A DNA stretch of 64,000 nucleotides, from NCBI GenBank assembly GCA_009823505.1, contig VZQC01000610.1, forward strand, positions 2,493,331-2,557,330, given 5' to 3'. The notes beneath the pieces are model-generated. The model searched no databases, had not been told where the DNA came from, and saw only the letters and a program-made list of their open reading frames with translations. Below, piece after piece: positions 22,641 through 33,714 of this stretch. A program made the position numbers and the translations under genes. Origin of the DNA: Rhizomys pruinosus (Eukaryota > Chordata > Mammalia > Rodentia > Spalacidae). Position 1 is the stretch's first letter; each line of letters opens with the position of its first letter.

Positions 22641-23131
22641 TGGATCTGCGAAGGTCCTCGTGTCAGCTTCCCGTGATTCCCACACAGTGAAAAGAGCCAA
22701 GGTTTGCTCATGTGAACTTGCAGCAATGGTGACAGCGAGTACAAGACCTGTGCTGACTTAATCAGAAAAAACTACAGCACGGAACTGGGGAAACGGGCAG
22801 TAGTCCCCAACATTTGCTGAGGAACTATTGGGAACCGATTACTGCTGGGTGAGGGAGAGTAGATATTTTTTTTTTTTTTTTTTAAATCCAATTGCTCTTC
22901 TGGAGTATTTCATATTCATGTTTATTATTACAAAAAAGGAAAGAAGGAAAGCTTGAATCAGATAGGAATTATATATATATAGGAAGTAAGTATATATAGT
23001 ATATATATATATATATATATATATGACAGAATTCAGAGGGGTCTAGGGGGTGCAGATGAGGGAAGGAGATCTAAATATGATTAAGATTTATTATATGAAA
23101 TGCACAAAAACTCAATAAAATATATCTACTT
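22641..23131 (+). mobile_element. L1 3' UTR, sense
   Basis: Parallels 63060-63475: 'gaactggggaaacgggcag', 'tgctgaggaactattgg' and 'ttattatatgaaatgcac', ending in an A-rich tail where a B2 later inserted. No ORF is left. Confidence 0.85.
22968..23024. repeat. (TA)n tract
   Basis: Two alternating AT blocks, the longer one about 27 bases. Self-complementary, so able to form a cruciform. Confidence 0.95.
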
Positions 23132-23342
23132 TAAAAAAATATTTTATTTTATTTCCGTATGTGTATGAATGTTCTGTCTGCATGTAGGTCTGTGCACCCG
23201 TGTCGTGCAATGCCGCGGAGGTCAGAAGAGGGTGTTGGATTCCCGTGGAACTGGAGTCAAAGGCGGTTCTCAGCCACCATGTGGGTGCTGGGGATTGAAC
23301 CCGGTCGGTGCTCTTAACCGCTAGGCCATCTCCCCAGCCCCC
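23132..23342 (-). repeat. B2 SINE with target-site duplication
   Basis: AT tail, 'gtcgtgcaatgccgcggagg', 'tgtgggtgctggggattgaa' and 'cttaaccgctaggccatctc'. It is flanked by near-identical 'aaatatatctacttt' (23117-23131) and 'aaatacatctacttt' (23343-23357), and sits in the L1 3' tail. Confidence 0.95.
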
Positions 23343-23357
23343 AAATACATCTACTTT

Positions 23358-23960
23358 TGAGGTCAGAAGTAGGGCTGGCCATGCTGCCTGAGCTGGGCTC
23401 TCTCTGGCAATCCCCTTGTCCTCATGCTTCACCTATCTCCTTCTAGCCTCGCCGCCTTCCTGTGGTCAGCCTTGTGACTCCCTCCCGTAATGTACGCAGA
23501 CACTTGTGTATGCCCCCATTCCAAGGTTACTTCCTCACAGGTTTCTGGCACAACCACAATGTGTTGCTGCTATGGAAGGAAGCTTTCCCAGATCTGGGGT
23601 CTGGGACGTGGATGTCCCCAAACAGAAGCCGGGCGTTCAGGCATGAACTTCCATGCCTGGGCAGCCTCTCTTTGGATCAACCCCAGTCCTCACTGTTTTG
23701 TTTGCTTAAGCTTCTTGGTAACATCCAACTTCCTTCAGAAATTGGTCTTCTCTGACTCTGGGTTATAATCTGGGTCATCTTCTAGGTATATGCCCAGTGT
23801 GTAAATGCATAAGATTTGGGGGCTCAATACTGTGTCTCCTCTCGTCCCCAACCCTGCCTCCTTACATTGCTCAACAAATGTCTAGCAAAGGTCTGCTGGG
23901 ATGCTTAGAGGACAGAGGACAGAGGGACCCATGGTCAGCACTCGCTCTTCAAACTTGCTT
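23358..23960. other. No recognised gene
   Basis: Unique-looking, moderately GC-rich. Two overlapping ~95-codon frames (23462-23768) have no recognised motif. Confidence 0.4.
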
Positions 23961-24006
23961 CAAAAAGTGAAGTGGCCATTTATTTCATTGACCATTTATG
24001 TTTAAT

Positions 24007-24296
24007 CTCTTGAGAACTGTCTGCTCATTTTATTAGACCATTCATTGATCAAGTTGTTTGAGGTTTCCTCATTTCATTTTTTTATATTGTAGATACTAAT
24101 ACTCTGTCAGATGTATAGCTGGCAAACATGGTCTTCCGTTCTCTAGGCTAGCTCTTGAGAATTGTCTGCTTATTTTATTAGACCATTCATTGATCGAGTT
24201 GTTTGAAGTTTTGTTATTTCATTTTTTTTATTGTAGATACTAATACTCTGTCAGATGTATAGCTGGCAAACATGATCTTCCATTTTCTAGACTAGT
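24007..24296. repeat. 145-bp tandem duplication inside L1
   Basis: Two adjacent units start 'ctcttgagaa(c/t)tgtctgc' at 24007 and 24152 and differ at roughly ten positions, so the duplication is not recent. Confidence 0.92.
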
Positions 24297-24573
24297 TCTT
24301 GACTAAGTTAATTATTGCTAGGCAAGAGTTTTTTTAGTTTCATGAAGTCCCATTTGTCAGTTTCCAGAGTGACTGGAGTTTTATTTAAATATTGCTTACC
24401 TAGGTTGGCCACTATCTTGAAGTGTTTTCCCTAATTTTCCCTCTTTGGTTTTAAAATTTAGGTTTTACATTATAAGGTCTTCGGTCCATCTGGAGTTGGT
24501 TTTTATACAGGGTGACACACAGGGACAGTTTCTTTCCTGCACATGTAGATACCCAGTTTTTGTCACTGTTTCT

Positions 24574-24786
24574 TTTTAAAATGTTTCTTTATTTTTAAAT
24601 GTTATGTATATGAATATTTTTCATGCATGTGTATAAGTGCACTCATATGGAGGCCAGAACAGGGCATTGGATCTCCTTGAACTAGAATTGTGGATGGTTG
24701 TTAGCAGTCACATGGGTGCTGGGAACCAAACCCAGGTCCTCTCCTAGAGCAGCCAGTGCACTTAACCTCTGAGCCATCTCTCCAAT
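24574..24786 (-). repeat. B2 SINE with target-site duplication
   Basis: 'gaggccagaacagggcattg', 'gggtgctgggaaccaaaccc' and 'ctctgagccatctctccaat' in antisense B2 order. It is flanked by 'gtcactgtttctt' (about 24560) and 'gtcactatttctt' (about 24789). Confidence 0.92.
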
Positions 24787-24844
24787 CTGTCACTATTTCT
24801 TGAAGAGGATACTTTTTCTCCAATGTGTGATTTTGGCATTACCA

Positions 24845-25145
24845 AAACACTTGAACGTCTACATTTATTGCAAAACTTTAACAATAGCTATGTTAGGAGC
24901 AGATGTAGGCACCCATTAACAGAGGGATGGATGAAGAAAATGCAGTACTCAGACATGATGGAATTTTTTTCAGTCAAAGAAGAATGAAGCAGTCATTTGC
25001 AGGAAAATGGATACAACTGGAGATGATCACTTAGGTGAATTAAGTCAGACACAGGAAGACAAATACTGCATGTTTTCTCTCCTTTGTGGGCTCTAGATTT
25101 TATAGAGATGCATAAGATAATATGTACATATGGCAGGAAAGTGGA
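24845..25145 (+). mobile_element. L1 ORF2 C-terminal end, sense
   Basis: 'caggaaaatggatacaactg' and 'gaattaagtcagacacagga' encode the 'GKWIQLEMI..NXVRHRK'-like ORF2 end. It abuts the antisense L1 to the left, as expected for 5' inversion by twin priming. Confidence 0.8.
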
Positions 25146-25605
25146 GGTGAAGAAAGGGGACTTAGAGGAAAGTTGTGAAGGGGATGGTAGTGAGTATTGG
25201 GAAATATGTTCAAAATACATTCTATAGCTGCAAGAATACAGCCTCATGTAAGTGTTATGTGCCTATCAGAGAAAAATTAACATCATCCTCAAATTCACTC
25301 CAGAAAATTGAAGAAAGATGCCCGAGCCTAGAGAGTATCTATACTAGTACTGCATAAAAGCTACCCCACATTTGTCTCTGATACTGGGGTGATTTTCAGG
25401 GACCCCTGCACTACTGTCCCTCTGGAGGGTTGCTAGGGGAGCTCTTCAGTCTCGAGAGTGAGACCTCAGACTGCACTGGATTCCATTGAAAGGGAGGAGT
25501 AGATGCAGGCGACTGACTCGGGGAGCTCCTTTGTGTCTCTGGGCTGAGGAGTGACTGACTTGGGTCAGCTCTGATGTATCTCTAGGCTGAGGAAAGCAGC
25601 TTGCT
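25146..25605. other. No recognised gene
   Basis: Unique-looking DNA. Minus-strand frame 25446-25763 overlaps the next SINE and has no motif. Confidence 0.4.
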
Positions 25606-25607
25606 GT

Positions 25608-25842
25608 GCTGGGGAGATGGCTCTGGTGGTAAAGTGCTCGCTTCACAAGTGATGACCTAAGGATAGTCCTCAAAATCCAGACAGAGAGCCAGAATAGTAT
25701 CACATATTTTAAGCTTAGCGATGATGAGATATGGGAGACGAGACAGGAGGATCCCTGGGCCAATGATAGAACCTGCCTCAGGAGGAATGGAAGGCGCCTG
25801 TGGAATGGCGCCTGTGATCAACCTCTGACCTTCCCAGGCAGA

Positions 25843-25890
<48 letters not shown>
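25608..25890 (+). repeat. B4-type SINE ending in (CA)n
   Basis: 'gctggggagatggctctgg', 'gcttcacaagtgatgaccta' and 'acaggaggatccctgggcc', then about 20 CA units at 25848-25889. Confidence 0.85.
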
Positions 25891-25891
<1 letters not shown>

Positions 25892-25899
25892 TATACTCC

Positions 25900-26765
25900 A
25901 TGCATGCACACACAGAGAAAGGAAGGGGGAAGGCAGCATTCTGGGAGCCTGAGGTCTAGCACTAGATGACCTCAGGGTTTGGACATATTCCAAATGTCTC
26001 TGAGCTCATTAGCACAAGACCAATTATAGCAATGACCCTGTCAACTCTCCTAAACACTTGTTGGGTCAGTTACTGAAAAACCCTTTGTGAGCAGTGCATG
26101 GTACATGTGAGATTCCATCTGGCTTTGCTATTATTAGTATAAATAAATATTAATTTGGATCAAATTGTAGATATAAGGCAGGAGAAAGAGAGAGAGAAAG
26201 AGAGAGAGAAAGAGGAGAGAAGAGAGAAATGTCATAATTAGAGCTATAAAGTAAGACTCGTTATAATTTCCCTGTGAGGGTTCTGAAAATAAAGCCTTGT
26301 GCACATGCAGCTTGGGAGCAGAGCCGGGAGGCTCACCCACCCGCCAGCTGTCGGATGGTTTAACTCAGGGAACTGTTCTGAGCAGCCGTTCTTTTTTCCC
26401 CTGTTCCTTACTCAGGGGCCACTCAGCAGAGACGCTGCCCTGCTTATTTTAACTGCACTATAAACAAGGCCCAGTAACACCCCAGCCACCAATGCTGAAG
26501 AAGCACCTCTAAGTGTCGTACTTATATCTGTTTGTACAACATCAGTGCAAAATGGAGAGGGTTTGATATTACCCTGTTTACAGATGAAGATATTAGAAAG
26601 AAATAAAGTGGCTCCTTCCAGTGTAGCATGCAGAGAAGTTGTGCAGCTGAAAGATGCCGGCTGTCCACGGGTGGTGTGGGTCTCATGACCTGAATTAACA
26701 TATCTGGTCTCTGCTTTTATTCCTTCCCTTTCTTCAGAAAAAAAAAAAAAAAAGAAAGAAAGCAG
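25900..26765. other. Unique-looking DNA with a (GA)n tract
   Basis: Imperfect GA repeats at 26183-26228 and an A-run at 26739-26753 bordering the next SINE. No exon recognised. Confidence 0.4.
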
Positions 26766-26767
26766 TG

Positions 26768-27110
26768 TAGGGCTGGGGACTTGGCTCCATGGGTAGAGTT
26801 CTTGCTACACAAGCATAAAGACCAGAGTGTGGGTCCCTAGCACCCACATGAAAGCGTGGCGTGTAGTGGCTCATGCCTGCAGCCCCCATGCTGGCAGGGT
26901 CATACGGACAAGTAGACCCCGAGACCTCACTTGCCAGCCAATCTAGCCGTACTAGCTCAGAAACAAGGGAAGTGTGACTCAGTGTTGAGTTCTGGCTTCC
27001 TTGTCCACACATAAGCATACATGTACACCCAAACATACAGGAACACCCCCCCACACACACACACATACACACACACAGACACACACACACACGCACACAC
27101 ACAGATATAC
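26768..27110 (+). repeat. B4-type SINE ending in CA-rich tract
   Basis: 'agggctggggacttggctcc', 'gtgtgggtccctagcacccac' and a CA-rich end at 27048-27103. The Cys/Val-rich minus-strand frame here is repeat translation. Confidence 0.85.
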
Positions 27111-27971
27111 ACAAAAGGAATCAACATAAAAATTCACAGGTCACATGGTTTTTCCTAAACTAAGTGCCCTGTGTTAATAGCAATTGGTTATGTTTGGAAA
27201 CCAAGAGCCCCACTGGAAACAGGAGTCCACAGCAAAGAAAGCCCTGGTAGGCATTCTTCCAACACTCCTCATGCAGAAAAATGAGCTTTATTTACAGTTC
27301 TGGGTGTGCCTGCAGCAGACGGTCTGCTGAGGTTGGTTAACCAGACATCTCCTGTTCTTAGCAGGGCAGCTTGTAAACATGAACTTGGTGACACTGAGAG
27401 TGCTGGGCTCTGTAGTCAGTTTCTCGGGATGTGACCCAAAGAAATAATCATACAGGGAAATACTGAGGCAGAGAAAAGACTTCGCAGACAGGATGCCGCC
27501 CCAAGGTAAGCTGTAGACTTGGGGCAAATGTCCTCCTATCAAGTTCAAGGCCTATGTGGAATCAGGTATGTCAGGGTAGGTAGTTTCTATAATTTGACGA
27601 GATGTTAACTCAAACTTCTTCAGATATTAAGATTTGACATAAAGAAGCAATTTAAGACAATGATCAGAGACTTATTTTTAAATATTTTTTGGACCAGGCA
27701 AATTTAGAAATTCCAAACATAACTCGTGACATTCTTAGAGGTACTATTCAAATTTGTTTTAAAATTAGTGCTACCAGTTTCCAGAGTCGTGTTTGTACAT
27801 GCAGGGATATTTTAGAGAGTTTCTAAGAGAATTAAAAACTAGAGCATTCCATGGAAAGTGTGGGTTCCATGTGTATAGCGGCCCCAAAGCCCTCAGGCAC
27901 CTATAAGCAGGTGCTGCGGTTGCCACCATTGCCCGTCACGCCTACATCTGCTGCCAGCTTTCTAGTGCTCT
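27111..27971. other. No recognised gene
   Basis: Unique-looking DNA. The 86-codon minus-strand frame at 27288-27548 has no recognised domain. Confidence 0.4.
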
Positions 27972-28097
27972 AGAAATCCCACAGTGTAAGAATCAACAGG
28001 GATCTCTCATCCAAATTCTAACTAGGCCCAACCCCGCTTAGCTTCTGAGATTAGAAGACAGCTCACATTCAGCACTGTGTGGCTATGACCACATTGT
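27972..28097 (-). pseudogene. 5S rRNA pseudogene
   Basis: Read on the minus strand, it follows the vertebrate 5S order: 'gtcatagccac' start, 'atctcagaagctaagc' and 'gggttgggcctagttag' (the internal promoter region), then 'tttggatgagagatccc' and an end like 'actgtgggattt'. Its length is about 5S size (~121 nt). Substitutions occur throughout, for instance in the normal 'gatctcgtctgatctcgg' region. It is a retroposed relic, not a working 5S gene. Confidence 0.82.
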
Positions 28098-28261
28098 TTT
28101 CAGTGGCAGGTTTGAGCCTAGAGATTTAGGAGAAGGGATCCACGGAGCTCTGGTTGAAATGAAGTTCAAAAGGCAAACTTTGACATCTGAAGCCACATTC
28201 ATAAGCTCGCAGGATGCTGTGTCAAGTCAGGAAAAGACAAACCTCATGGTCTCACTGCTCT

Positions 28262-28452
28262 GAGTTTGAGACCAGTCTGGGCTACAGAGTGAGTTCAAGG
28301 TCTTCCTGAGGTACAGAATGGGTTCTAAGCCAATTTGGGTTACAGAATGATTTCTAGGCTAGCCTGGGTTTGCAAAGTGAGTTTAAGGCAAGCCTGGGGT
28401 AGAAAATAAGATCAAGGCCAGCTTGGACTATGAAGCAAGGCTCTGTCTCAAA
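28262..28452 (+). repeat. B1-derived repeat with amplified ~30-bp module
   Basis: Opens with 'gagtttgagaccagtctggg' and closes with the B1 end 'aaggctctgtctcaaaagc'. Between them the B1 module 'agcctggg(n)tacagantgagtt(n)aaggc' recurs about six times at 29-30 bp spacing, where a normal B1 has about two. Confidence 0.8.
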
Positions 28453-28470
28453 AGCAATTTCACATATCCA

Positions 28471-28584
28471 AAAGCAAATGCCTGGTGAGCTCTAGAACCA
28501 TCTGTGTGCTTGTCATCCCCACGTTCCAAAGCAAATGCCTGGTGAGCTCTAGAACCATCTATGTGCTTGTCATCCCCATGTTCC
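28471..28584. repeat. 57-bp tandem duplication, two copies
   Basis: Units start 'aaagcaaatgcctggtgagc' at 28471 and 28528 and differ at two positions, so the duplication is recent. Confidence 0.97.
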
Positions 28585-29632
28585 ATTATGCCTGAGTTAG
28601 AGAGTGAAGTGGGGTCGGCATCCTCTTCCCACTCTCTCTCCACCTACAGGACTACACAGCACTGAGGTTCAGGAGCTCTGTCCACCTTGCCCTCCATGGC
28701 TACAGGTTATCTGCACCTGCTCTTGAACTACCAGTTCCCTTAGCAGATCCAGCAGATGCTGTAATGGCCTCCATGCCTGCTCTCCCCTAATACTCTCCAG
28801 TCACAAAGAACTTCACACATGTGCTCATGTGCTCTTCCTTCTAACCCATACTCCTTGCTGTAACCACTGCACTAGAATAATGCCAGACATCTCCAAGCTC
28901 ATTCTGAGGGAGGCAGTTCTCTGTGCTGCATTCTAATCCTTCTGGCTCCCCTGATTCTCTTTCCCCTTAGAAGCTTCCCTTCATCTGTGTCATCTTCATC
29001 TGCATCTCATGTAACTAGGATCTCTTTCTCCCCTTGAGCCTTAATGCCATCTCTGATCTTCCAAGACGAAAGGTCTCTTCCTTCTCCAGTCCTTAACAAA
29101 ACTCTGGGGGGACCTTCATGCTCTCTGTCTGGTATCTGTGCTTTTGATTTGCTTCCACATTCTTCTGTGTCTCCTGTGTTCTGACACCATGGGAGAAGCA
29201 TCCATGCCTGTTTTACATACCAAATGTTAGACTTCACCTAATGAATAGACACGATGATTATGGAGTATCTGCATGGCTGAATGAGGAAAACTGTACAGAG
29301 CAATCCTCATTAAGAAGCAACATAATTTGAGTTCAGGATAAATTACATTAAGTATCATGCAAAACACCCATAAAAGGACAATTTATTCAATAATTCACCT
29401 CCATTTCTCTGTCATAAAACCCTTTCATCTGACATGTCAAAATGCAAACAGTGTTTGTTTATAATTGCTTGTCTTTAAAAATAATCAATGATCCCTTGTT
29501 TAGAAAACATAAATTAAATGTAGTGGGGAAATTAAATGATCCTTCTGACATGGCAGAATACCCCTTAGTTAATCCTCAAATTAATAATAAGGCACAGCAA
29601 ATAGTGCTGGGGTAAAGGGAAAAATGGTCTTT
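28585..29632. other. Unique-looking DNA, AT-rich in the right half
   Basis: No repeat or gene signature recognised. 29240-29620 is AT-rich with many TAAT cores and lacks SINEs. Function unknown. Confidence 0.35.
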
Positions 29633-29645
29633 GGTCAGCCATTTT

Positions 29646-29822
29646 TATTTTATTTTACTTTACTTTATTTTATTTTTTTTGTCTTTTTGAGACAGGGTCT
29701 CCCTGTAGCCCAGATGGCCTGGAACTCACTCTGTAGACCAGGCTGGCCTTGAACTCACCGAGATCTTCCTGCCTCTCTCTCCCAAGGTCATGGGATTAAA
29801 GGTGCATGCCACCACACCCGGC
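29646..29822 (-). repeat. B1 SINE with target-site duplication
   Basis: TTTTA-rich tail, 'gagacagggtctccctgtag', 'ctctgtagaccaggctggcc' and 'caccacacccggct'. Flanked by 'ggtcagccattttt' (29633) and 'ggtcagccactttt' (29824). Confidence 0.97.
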
Positions 29823-29837
29823 TGGTCAGCCACTTTT

Positions 29838-31165
29838 GCGACTATTCTGAGTCACAGTTGTGAGGTTGCTGGGCAAAAGGAAGGCAAGATTAGAGGCTTA
29901 GGGTTTCATCTGTCTGGAAGAGGTAATGGGTGGGTCAGTATTGATCAGATTGCCATTTTAGTTAGATGTTTTGATGCTAAAGTAGAGCAGTACCTGTAGT
30001 TTTTGATCAATATTTGCAAGGAGGGCTCCGGAGGCTAAACTGCTTACATGAATGGGAAGTGTGGGCCTTAGTATTAAGGGTGCATGGGGTCTATTCAGAG
30101 TCTCTGTTTACCTATTTCTTTACAGAGAATCCAGTTTTCTTGCTCTCTATGTCGCCCACACATCCACCTGAACAAACACTCTTAAAGGCACTTAACTGGC
30201 TAGTTGCTGATAGAGAAACACCTTGTTGAAGTTGTCTGCACAGCGATAACTCTTCAGACACTGTGGGGTGCACTCTCCAAATTCCTTTTGAAAGTTTTAA
30301 GCACAACACAAACTTCCCATTTTCAAGTTGACAGTCCTGGTGTTGACCATTGTGCTGTGGATGGCAATTCTGCTCATACTTCCTGCTGACATTGTCTTGG
30401 TGTGTTTCTTTGTATGGTTTTTGATGATTTTGGTTGTTATTAAATACAGAGGGAAGAGACCATCTCATCTTTTATCTAATTATTACTTTGGTAATTACCT
30501 TATTGCCAGTCAAGTACCAATTTATCTAGAGTTTTGGTTCTGAAGTCATCTTTACAATCCCTGTGGATGTGTCTCTTTAATATCCTCTCTCTTTTCTAGA
30601 ATTAACTTACTTGGGCAAGGGTCTCTTATTTAGTAACAGAAGCTCTATAGGATGAGTTGTATTTTGTACAGAAGCTGATTCAACCTACTGTCCAGTTTCA
30701 CACACTCAAACCCACCCTGACAGTTTCCAGGTGAGGTTCTCTGCACACCTGTGAGACGTGACCTTCTTGCCCATTACTGGAATTCACTAATTAGCCTCCA
30801 CATATAAAGAGAACAGCATGCTTTACAGACAAAGCAATTAAAATGTACTCGATATGGCTTTTACTAGAAAAAGAAGCATGGAGTATTATAACTACACTGA
30901 AGGTTAATAGGCGGTCAAGCCAGATAATCAAGGAATCTTGGGGGATAAGAGCAAATCTATATCCAAGAAAAAAAAAAAAAAAAAAAAAACAAGGAAAACA
31001 AAAATAGGCCCCAAAAGTAGCCCATGAAAGCTACACTAGAATAAATCCAGAAGTTTCCCTCAAGGTGCTTAAGGGAAAGTGCCCATTGAAAGTGTGCTCA
31101 CAGACCTAAGCCAAATTTCTGTAATAGTCTGGGCAAGGATGGTATGGGGATTCTATGGACAGAAC
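29838..31165. other. Unique-looking DNA, no recognised gene
   Basis: Overlapping frames near 30112-30543 on both strands show no known motif. A 23-base A-run lies at 30968-30990. Confidence 0.35.
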
Positions 31166-31480
31166 ACAGTGATGAGGCTAACCAGGCAGGGGCATTTAAC
31201 ATTGGTTCACACAGTGATGAGGATAGCCAGGCAGGGGAACTGAACATTGGTTTACACAGTGATGAGAATAGCCAGGCAGGGGCACTGAACATTGGTTCAC
31301 ACACTGATGAGGCTAGCCAGGCAGGGGCACTGAACATTGGTTTACACAGTGATGAGGATAGCCAGGCAGGGGCACTGAACATTGGTTCACACAGTGATGA
31401 GGCTAGCCAGGCAGGGACACTGAACATTGGTTCACACAGTGATGAGGCTAGTCAGGCAGGGGCACTGAGCATTGGTTGCC
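31166..31480. repeat. 45-bp minisatellite, 7 copies
   Basis: Copies begin 'gatgag(g/a)(c/a)ta' at 31171, 31216, 31261, 31306, 31351, 31396 and 31441. The 45-bp length keeps one frame open, giving a 15-residue repeat 'HSDEASQAGALNIGS' on + and a Pro/Ala/Trp-containing repeat on -. No flanking gene structure was seen, so coding is unlikely. Confidence 0.97.
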
Positions 31481-31790
31481 ACATCTGCAGGTGGCTGGGG
31501 CAGGAAGCTTACTGGAGTTGACCAGGGCAGGATTCATGGGGGGCTTGATCTTGTGCAGGTCTTATTTGGGTAATCACAGCTGAGGGCAAACTATTTGCCT
31601 TCAACTTGAACTTGAGGGCCAACTAATAGAGTTCCCCACTGGCTTTTGGGGCAAGAGAAGTGAATACTGCCCAGGCCTAAGCCATTGGCTTGAGCAACAG
31701 GACAGAACAAAGTGGAATTTACTGAGATGGTAAAATCTAGAGAGGAAAAAGCTCAGTGAAAATAAACATCTTATCAGTTTTTGGAATGGG
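31481..31790. other. No recognised feature
   Basis: Short unique-looking spacer between the minisatellite and the next interspersed repeat. Confidence 0.4.
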
Positions 31791-31794
31791 TGGA

Positions 31795-32215
31795 TGTATT
31801 TGGAATGTTCTGATTTCCTTTCAATTGCTATGACAAAACACTCTTTGGGAAGCAAGAGTATATTTGCCTTACATCTCCTGGGTCACAGTTCATCACTCAG
31901 GGAGCCCAAGGTAGGAACTCAGGATAGGAATCTGGAGGCAGAAGCTGAAGCACAGGCCATGGAGGAATGCTGCTTACTGGCTTGCTCTCCAACCCATGCC
32001 CAAACTGCTTTCTTTTATAGTGCAGAACCACCTACTCAGGGATGGCACCACCCAAAATTGGCTGGGCCCTCCCACATCACTCAATGATCAAGAAAACACT
32101 GCACAGATGTGGCCACAGGCCAGTTCAATAGAGCCAATTCCCCAATTGAGACTCCCTCAACCCAGGTGTGTGAAGTTGACACTAAATCTCTCTAGCACAA
32201 TTAGTCATATGATAA
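31795..32215. repeat. Common rodent interspersed repeat, class uncertain
   Basis: 'caattgctatgacaaaacac', 'tgctgcttactggcttgctc', 'gggatggcaccaccc', 'ggctgggccctcccacatca' and 'gtgaagttgacac' occur in the order I remember from a very frequent rodent repeat. I cannot state with confidence whether it is LTR or DNA type. Confidence 0.65.
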
Positions 32216-32339
32216 ACTGTGATGTAAATCTGAATGAGGATATTCTATAACTTATTTATGCTTTTATTAATCTGAAGACATTTGACATGCTTCCTATATT
32301 AAGAATGATTTTACTGATGCCTTGTCTGCTGTCTCACTC

Positions 32340-33235
32340 TCACAGGCTTTACTCAGGCTGTCACCCCCATGCACCTGTCAGACCTGGAGCTCAGATGAAA
32401 GCCTCACCAATGGACTGGATCAAGTGGAAGAAATAATATCAAACATCAAAGACAGGTAAAGTAAATGGATCACTTGGTCAAAGAAAATGTTAACTCTAAA
32501 ATAAGCCAGAAATAGAGCAAGCAGGACCTCTGAGACACTATAAAAAGACCAAACATACTCATAGATATAAAAGGAGAAGAAACCCAGGTCAAAGGCACAG
32601 AAAATATTATCAACAAAATCATAGAAGAAAACTTCTCAAATCTAAAGAAAGAGAAATTTTTCAATGTATAAGAGGGACACAAAAGACTAAACAGACAGGA
32701 CCAGAAAAGAAACTCCTTATATCATGTAACAGCCAAAGCACTAAATGTACTGAGCAAAGGAAAGATATTGAAAGCCATGAGAGAAAAATCAAGTCATATC
32801 AAAAGGCAGGGCCATCAGAATAACAGCTGATTTTTCAAAGGAGACTATGAAAGCCAATACTTGGACCAATGTCTTACAAGTCCTAAAAGAACACTAATGC
32901 CAACCTAAAACTTAATATCCAACAGAACTATCAGTTGTAATCAAAGAAGAAACAAAAACCTTCCCTGATTAAAAAAAACATATTTTAGGAATTTATGCCT
33001 GCTATAGAGAATACTAGACAGAATATTTCCATCTGAAGAGAAGATTAAATATATCCAAGAAGGCACAAGGAATAAATAAACAATTCTATAGCAGTTAACC
33101 ATAAGACACCTAAGAAAACACTGCCACCATAACAGGAATTAATAAACATTTGGTCAATAATAATATTAATGGTCTTGTTTTCACCAATAAAAAGATATGG
33201 GAGAACTGATAGAAAATGGGATTCATCATTTTTTT
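32340..33235 (+). mobile_element. L1/HAL1-type LINE fragment, decayed
   Basis: A-rich + strand text such as 'gaccagaaaagaaactcctt', 'aaaggcagggccatcagaat' and 'ggagactatgaaagccaa' resembles the LINE region I associate with rodent HAL1/L1. No intact frame remains. Confidence 0.6.
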
Positions 33236-33239
33236 ACCT

Positions 33240-33385
33240 ATCTTTTTTATGCTTTTATTAATGTTTTGTATATTTCAGACATCATTTTTCAGTTCAGTTT
33301 AGGCATATTCCCCTTTCCCTTCCCCCTACCCCACCCCAGATCATGCATTCTGCCATAACTGTCTTGCATCTTTCTCTCAGTCTTT
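33240..33385 (-). mobile_element. L1 3' UTR end, antisense
   Basis: Starts with a T-rich tail, then 'cagttcagtttaggcatat' and a C-rich tract at 33310-33340, which is G-rich on the L1 sense strand. The same end recurs at 37641, 45175, 49480 and 55375. Confidence 0.85.
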
Positions 33386-33571
33386 TTTTTTAAAGAAAAA
33401 TAATTTATTACTTTTTCCTCAAAAAACACAAGGTATTTTACTGTAAAATTTTAGAAAATATGGATAAATGAAATAAAATGATTCCCCAGAGTGACCAGTG
33501 TTACAGCTGTTATACTTCATTTTTCCATGCATATGTCTAAACAAATGACAAATGTTTTAATCTTACAAGCA

Positions 33572-33714
33572 TTTTTTTTTGAGACAGGGTCTCCCCTCAG
33601 TCCCAGCTGGCCTGGAACTCGCCCTGCAGACCAGGCTGGCCCTGAACCCACAGAGATCCGCCAGCCTCTGCCTCCCAAGTGTGGGATTCAAGGTGTGCGC
33701 CACCATGCCTGGCC
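33572..33714 (-). repeat. B1 SINE
   Basis: Poly-T, 'gagacagggtctcccctcag', 'ctgcctcccaagtgtgggat' and 'caccatgcctggcc'. Confidence 0.93.

Larger units (their letters stand above)
23965..24840 (-). mobile_element. L1 ORF2 fragment, antisense
   Basis: 'tgtagatactaatactctgt' and 'tcagatgtatagctggcaaa', then 'ttcggtccatctggagttgg', are antisense L1 ORF2. It contains a 145-bp tandem duplication and is split by a B2. It is followed directly by sense L1 at 24845. Confidence 0.85.
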
